From assembly GCA_040382235.1 (NCBI GenBank), contig JBEIFV010000079.1:1-26906 (forward strand): a stretch of DNA of 26,906 bases, given 5' to 3'. The notes under the pieces were generated by a model. That model saw nothing but the letters and a program-made list of their open reading frames with translations. It was not told the DNA's origin and ran no database searches. Positions 24,818 to 26,906 of this stretch are shown here, piece after piece (the first letter of the stretch is position 1; each line of letters opens with the position of its first letter). Origin of the DNA: JAEUOS01 sp040382235 (lineage in GTDB: Bacteria > Pseudomonadota > Gammaproteobacteria > Burkholderiales > JAEUOS01). Position numbers and translations under genes: made by a program.

Positions 24818-25011
24818 GCTGCGTCGCTTTGCCGCCGTGGGGGAATTTCAAGCAATGGTTCCGAGCCACCAAGAAGGGCCAGGCGCCGGGCGCTTTCACG
24901 CTCGATCAATGCCCGTAGCGCTTCGCGAACGAGCGCCGATTTTTCCTTGAGGCCGGTGAATGCTTGCGCTTTCTCCAAAAGGTCGTCGTCCAAGGCGAGT
25001 GTGGTCCGCAT
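24814..25011 (-). CDS. vapB: VapB-type antitoxin
   Basis: This 65-aa protein reads MRTTLALDDDLLEKAQAFTGLKEKSALVREALRALIERES, the VapB/AHS2 ribbon–helix–helix pattern with a toxin-binding tail (LLEIPPRRQ). The ATG at 25011 follows an excellent ribosome site (AAGGAG, 5-nt spacing). An in-frame start 48 nt upstream lacks one. It overlaps vapC and precedes it, as usual. Confidence 0.9.
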   Translation of the reverse strand: MRTTLALDDDLLEKAQAFTGLKEKSALVREALRALIERESARRLALLGGSEPLLEIPPRRQSDAA

Positions 25012-25031
25012 CTGGGCTCCTTTTTCGTAAG

Positions 25032-25068
25032 GCATGAATATAGCATCAAATGATGTCAATAATCATGC
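25032..25068 (-). promoter_or_regulatory. vapBC control region with nested palindromes
   Basis: GCATGAATAT (25032–25041) and ATAATCATGC (25059–25068) form an inverted repeat with one mismatch. Inside it, CATCA-AA-TGATG (25044–25055) is a perfect palindrome. On the minus strand a TTGACA and a TATATT both lie here but only 11 bp apart, so the exact promoter is unclear. The palindromes are likely VapB binding sites. Confidence 0.55.
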
Positions 25069-25089
25069 TTTGCGCTTAGTCAAGCTCGT

Positions 25090-25750
25090 ATGCTGGCTGA
25101 CGTAGCGGCCGAGCAGGAGGGCGCGCGCCTCCAGGCGGTGGCCGACGGCAAGGCGGCGGTCGCGTGAGGCCCGGCCCAGGACTACGACGACCCGTTGCAG
25201 CGCCAGGTGCAGGACGCTGCGCCCACTGTGATCGACAACTTCCACAACGTGGTGGTCAAGCGCAAGGTCAATGGCGTCGTGGAACTGGTGCCGTTGGTCG
25301 ACGTGATGCGCACGTACCAGAAAGCCGCCGCCGCCGACCAGCGGCTGGAATAAGCCACGCGCGTGTTGCGCGAGGCGGGAGCGCGCTCGCGCGCGGTGCC
25401 GGAGGTTGCGGCGCCGGCGGCCACGTCGCCCAAGGAGGAAGCGGCGGACATCGCCGAGGAATTGGCCACGGCGCTCTTTGCCGGCGACGAGGAAAAAGAG
25501 CGAGAACTGCTGCGGCAGGGACTTAGCCGGCCATCGATACCGACGCCGGCCCCAGTTCCTTCCGTGGATGTTCTTGGCCGAAGGTGGACTTGCTCGTCGC
25601 GGTCAAAGGTGCATTGAGGGAGTTCCAGCGCGACACCTCGCGGCTGGTGGACGACCTCGAACTCGCAACGCTCTCCGGCAAGCGGATCAACCACCTCGTC
25701 ACGGGCGGCATGCCAATGGGCGAGGCGATCCGCAGGGCCGGCCGGGCGCT
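25090..25750 (+). pseudogene. Phage scaffold-like gene relic, copy 2
   Basis: From an ATG at 25090 one frame reads DVAAEQEGARLQAVADGKA, then an in-frame TGA (25165–25167), then VIDNFHNVVVKRKVNGVVEL and DVMRTYQKAAAADQRLE, then an in-frame TAA (25351–25353), then ATRVLREAGARS and EEAADIAEELATALFAGDEE. After a frame change near 25530 it enters the repeated segment (VDLLVAVKGALREF). The VKR.VNG..ELVPL.DVMRTYQK..AAD.RLEEATR pattern resembles phage scaffold-type proteins. This copy keeps the 5' part that copy 1 lacks. It is clearly decayed. Confidence 0.55.
25533..25750. repeat. Direct repeat, copy 2 (phage segment)
   Basis: Second copy of the 23895–24113 segment, in the same orientation. Directly after it, copy 2 jumps to the capsid-like part: 244 nt present in copy 1 (24114–24357) are missing here. 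The vapBC pair lies between the two copies. Confidence 0.85.
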
Positions 25751-25889
25751 CAGGAGTTCCACTGGAACGTATATTCCGACGTGGCCACGCAGGGCACCAC
25801 CCTGGTGGAAATTACCACCATGCCCGAGACCAAGTACACAGTCACCCAGTGCACGATGATCATCACCGAGTTCGGCAACTCGGCGTGCC
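25751..25889 (+). pseudogene. Phage major-capsid-like gene relic, copy 2
   Basis: The frame reads QEFHWNVYSDVATQGTTLVE, then ITTMPETKYTVTQ and MIITEFGNSA, and then loses similarity near 25889. The ET..T.TQ…ITEFGNS progression fits tailed-phage coat proteins of the N4-gp56/P22 type. The 5' end is missing because of the 244-nt deletion and the 3' end is replaced by unrelated DNA. Confidence 0.5.
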
Positions 25890-26011
25890 GTAAACCAGAA
25901 ACCAGGGCCACCTGTCGCAGCCACCGATGAATAGAGCTCAAAGGCGGCATGCAACGGCGCGAAGTGAGCCAAGGCTTGCGCCATCGGCGTATGCTGTGAT
26001 TCCCAGTCCAC
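25887..26011 (-). other. Unassigned protein-like fragment
   Basis: On the minus strand, about 42 codons from 26011 (a GTG) read DWESQHTPMAQALAHFAPLH and then AFELYSSVAATGGPGFWF before running into phage relic DNA. It looks like real protein sequence and differs from the capsid relic, but I do not recognise it. It may be a gene fragment joined here by recombination. Confidence 0.25.
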
Positions 26012-26028
26012 CGTTTCCGGAATGTCCC

Positions 26029-26274
26029 ATGCTGCAACTGCGCCCGAATTGCGAATGCTGCGACCGCGATCTGCCGCCCGACACCGTGATGGCGCTGATC
26101 TGTTCGTTCGAATGCACGTTTTGTCGCGACTGCGCTTTGGGCAAGCTCAAGGCCAAGTGTCCGAACTGCGGCGGCGAACTGTTGGCGCGGCCGCGGCGGC
26201 CGGCGGACAAGCTCTTGAAGCATCCGGCTTCGACGGCGCGCGTATTCAAGCCGGCCGGTTGCGCGGCCGTGTAG
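26029..26274 (+). CDS. DUF1272 zinc-ribbon-like protein
   Basis: This 81-aa protein starts MLQLRPNCECCDRDLPPD, then ALICSFECTFCRDCA, then CPNCGGELLARPRRPADKLLKHPAST. The cysteine pairs (C8, C10/C11, then CxxC, CxxC and CPNC) fit the DUF1272 family, a small presumed zinc-binding protein of unknown function. The ATG at 26029 gives the exact family start; the frame is open upstream but that part is unlike the family. It marks the right end of the accessory islet. Confidence 0.88.
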   Translation: MLQLRPNCECCDRDLPPDTVMALICSFECTFCRDCALGKLKAKCPNCGGELLARPRRPADKLLKHPASTARVFKPAGCAAV

Positions 26275-26302
26275 CGCCGCCGTGCGCAGGCGTCGGAGGT
26301 GA

Positions 26303-26343
26303 TTGACGCAGGTCAATTGGCGCCGGTGACGCAAACCTATACT
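26303..26343 (+). promoter_or_regulatory. FNR/Dnr-type box and class II promoter for the glutamate dehydrogenase
   Basis: TTGAC-GCAG-GTCAA (26303–26316) is a perfect palindrome of the FNR/Dnr type. A −10-like TATACT stands at 26338–26343. If the start is at about 26351, the box is centred at −41.5, the classic position for FNR-activated (class II) promoters. No separate −35 is needed in that arrangement. The gene starts about 30 nt downstream. Confidence 0.65.
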
Positions 26344-26381
26344 GGTTTTTTCGCAGGCTCGCGCCGCCCGGGTTCACCGTC

Positions 26382-26906
26382 ATGTCCTTGTACCAGCCAT
26401 TGTCGTTTGTCGCCCCGCGCGCGCAGGGTCCGTGGGACACGTTTCTCGCGACCGTTGACGCGGTCGAACCCTATCTCGGGCCGCTGGCATACCTGGCCGA
26501 GACGCTGCGCCGGCCGCGGCGTGCGCTGATCGTCGACATCCCGATCGAAATGGACAATGGCCGCATCGCCCATTTCGAGGGTTACCGCGTGCACCACAAC
26601 CTCTCGCGCGGCCCGGGCAAAGGGGGCGTGCGCTACGACGCTGCCGTCACGCTGGACGAGGTGATGGCGCTGGCCGGCTGGATGACGATCAAGAATGCCG
26701 CAGTCAATCTGCCTTTCGGCGGCGCCAAGGGGGGTATCCGGGTCGAGCCCAAAACCCTGTCGCGCAAGGAGCTGGAGCGCTTGACGCGGCGCTATACCAG
26801 CGAGATAGGGCTATTGATCGGGCCCGATCGCGATATTCCGGCGCCGGATGTGAACACGGACGCGCAGATCATGGCCTGGATGATGGACACCTGCGCCATG
26901 AATACC
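26382..26906 (+). CDS. gdhA: Glu/Leu/Phe/Val dehydrogenase, probable glutamate dehydrogenase (N-terminal 175 codons)
   Basis: The frame runs off the right edge. The visible part has the dimerisation domain signatures: VDIPIEMDNGRIAHFEGYRVHHNLSRGPGKGGVRY (substrate-binding lysine), LAGWMTIKNAAVNLPFGGAKGGI with the catalytic-site lysine, and GPDRDIPAPDVNTD with the catalytic aspartate. These match hexameric NAD-type glutamate dehydrogenases (GudB/RocG-like), which interconvert glutamate and 2-oxoglutarate. The NAD-binding domain is outside the window, so leucine or other substrates cannot be fully excluded. An FNR-type promoter stands upstream. Confidence 0.9.
   Translation, partial: MSLYQPLSFVAPRAQGPWDTFLATVDAVEPYLGPLAYLAETLRRPRRALIVDIPIEMDNGRIAHFEGYRVHHNLSRGPGKGGVRYDAAVTLDEVMALAGWMTIKNAAVNLPFGGAKGGIRVEPKTLSRKELERLTRRYTSEIGLLIGPDRDIPAPDVNTDAQIMAWMMDTCAMNT

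Noticed and set aside
25012..25059. An upstream vapB start that adds 16 residues
   Set aside because: The ATG at 25011 has an AAGGAG site at 5-nt spacing and the exact family N-terminus. The upstream codon has neither and would lie in the operator.
25090..25400. In-frame TGA at 25165 as a possible recoding (selenocysteine) site
   Set aside because: A TAA follows in the same frame at 25351 and frame changes follow near 25530. There is no selenoprotein family and no obvious hairpin. Decay is the simpler reading.
23895..25750. Repeats as a CRISPR array or as attachment sites
   Set aside because: There are only two long copies with coding-like content, no spacers, and no tRNA or integrase gene nearby.

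Overview
The window looks like chromosomal DNA of a betaproteobacterium (Nitrosomonadales/Rhodocyclales-like). This rests on the GC-rich coding style, the order alaC–hom–thrC–moeA–moaD–moaE next to clpB, a sigma-32 type heat-shock promoter, and two FNR/Dnr-type boxes that suggest a facultatively anaerobic life. No tRNA, rRNA or CRISPR array was seen. The organism assignment is inference; no database search was run.

Left arm (1–2751, minus strand): an envelope-sugar operon, read right to left. It holds a small Mth938-like protein, an ArnT/PMT-type lipid-linked sugar transferase and an SMR/EamA-type small membrane protein (ArnE/ArnF-like). These three are joined by ATGA overlaps. After a 197-bp gap comes the first 24 codons of a DegT/ArnB-type aminotransferase that runs off the window. 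Together they fit aminoarabinose-type modification of lipid A.

Central block (2992–12631, plus strand): a probable long operon for amino-acid and molybdenum-cofactor synthesis. The order is alaC, a large three-part TPR/glycosyltransferase/FkbM-methyltransferase protein, a 48-codon ORF, hom, a lipoprotein, thrC, mobB, moeA, moaD, moaE and crcB. Most junctions overlap (ATGA or TGATG). The three-part gene and the small ORF look like cargo set between alaC and hom.

Middle (12668–19848): a Ser/Thr kinase with a C-terminal cyclic-nucleotide-binding domain and a 179-aa unknown protein (both minus) diverge from clpB. The divergent region carries an FNR-like box and a very good sigma-32 promoter. After clpB come a small membrane protein and a SdsA1-type alkyl sulfatase.

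Right part (19849–26028): an accessory islet of about 6 kb. It contains a DUF433/DUF5615 toxin–antitoxin pair, an AAA/DUF4143 ATPase, an IS91-like transposase relic, brnTA, an RHH antitoxin with a truncated VapC, and an intact vapBC (minus). The vapBC pair lies between two decayed, partly duplicated copies of the same phage head-gene segment (scaffold-like plus major-capsid-like).

Right edge (26029–26906): a DUF1272 zinc protein, and the start of a Glu/Leu/Phe/Val-type (glutamate) dehydrogenase behind a textbook-spaced FNR-type promoter.
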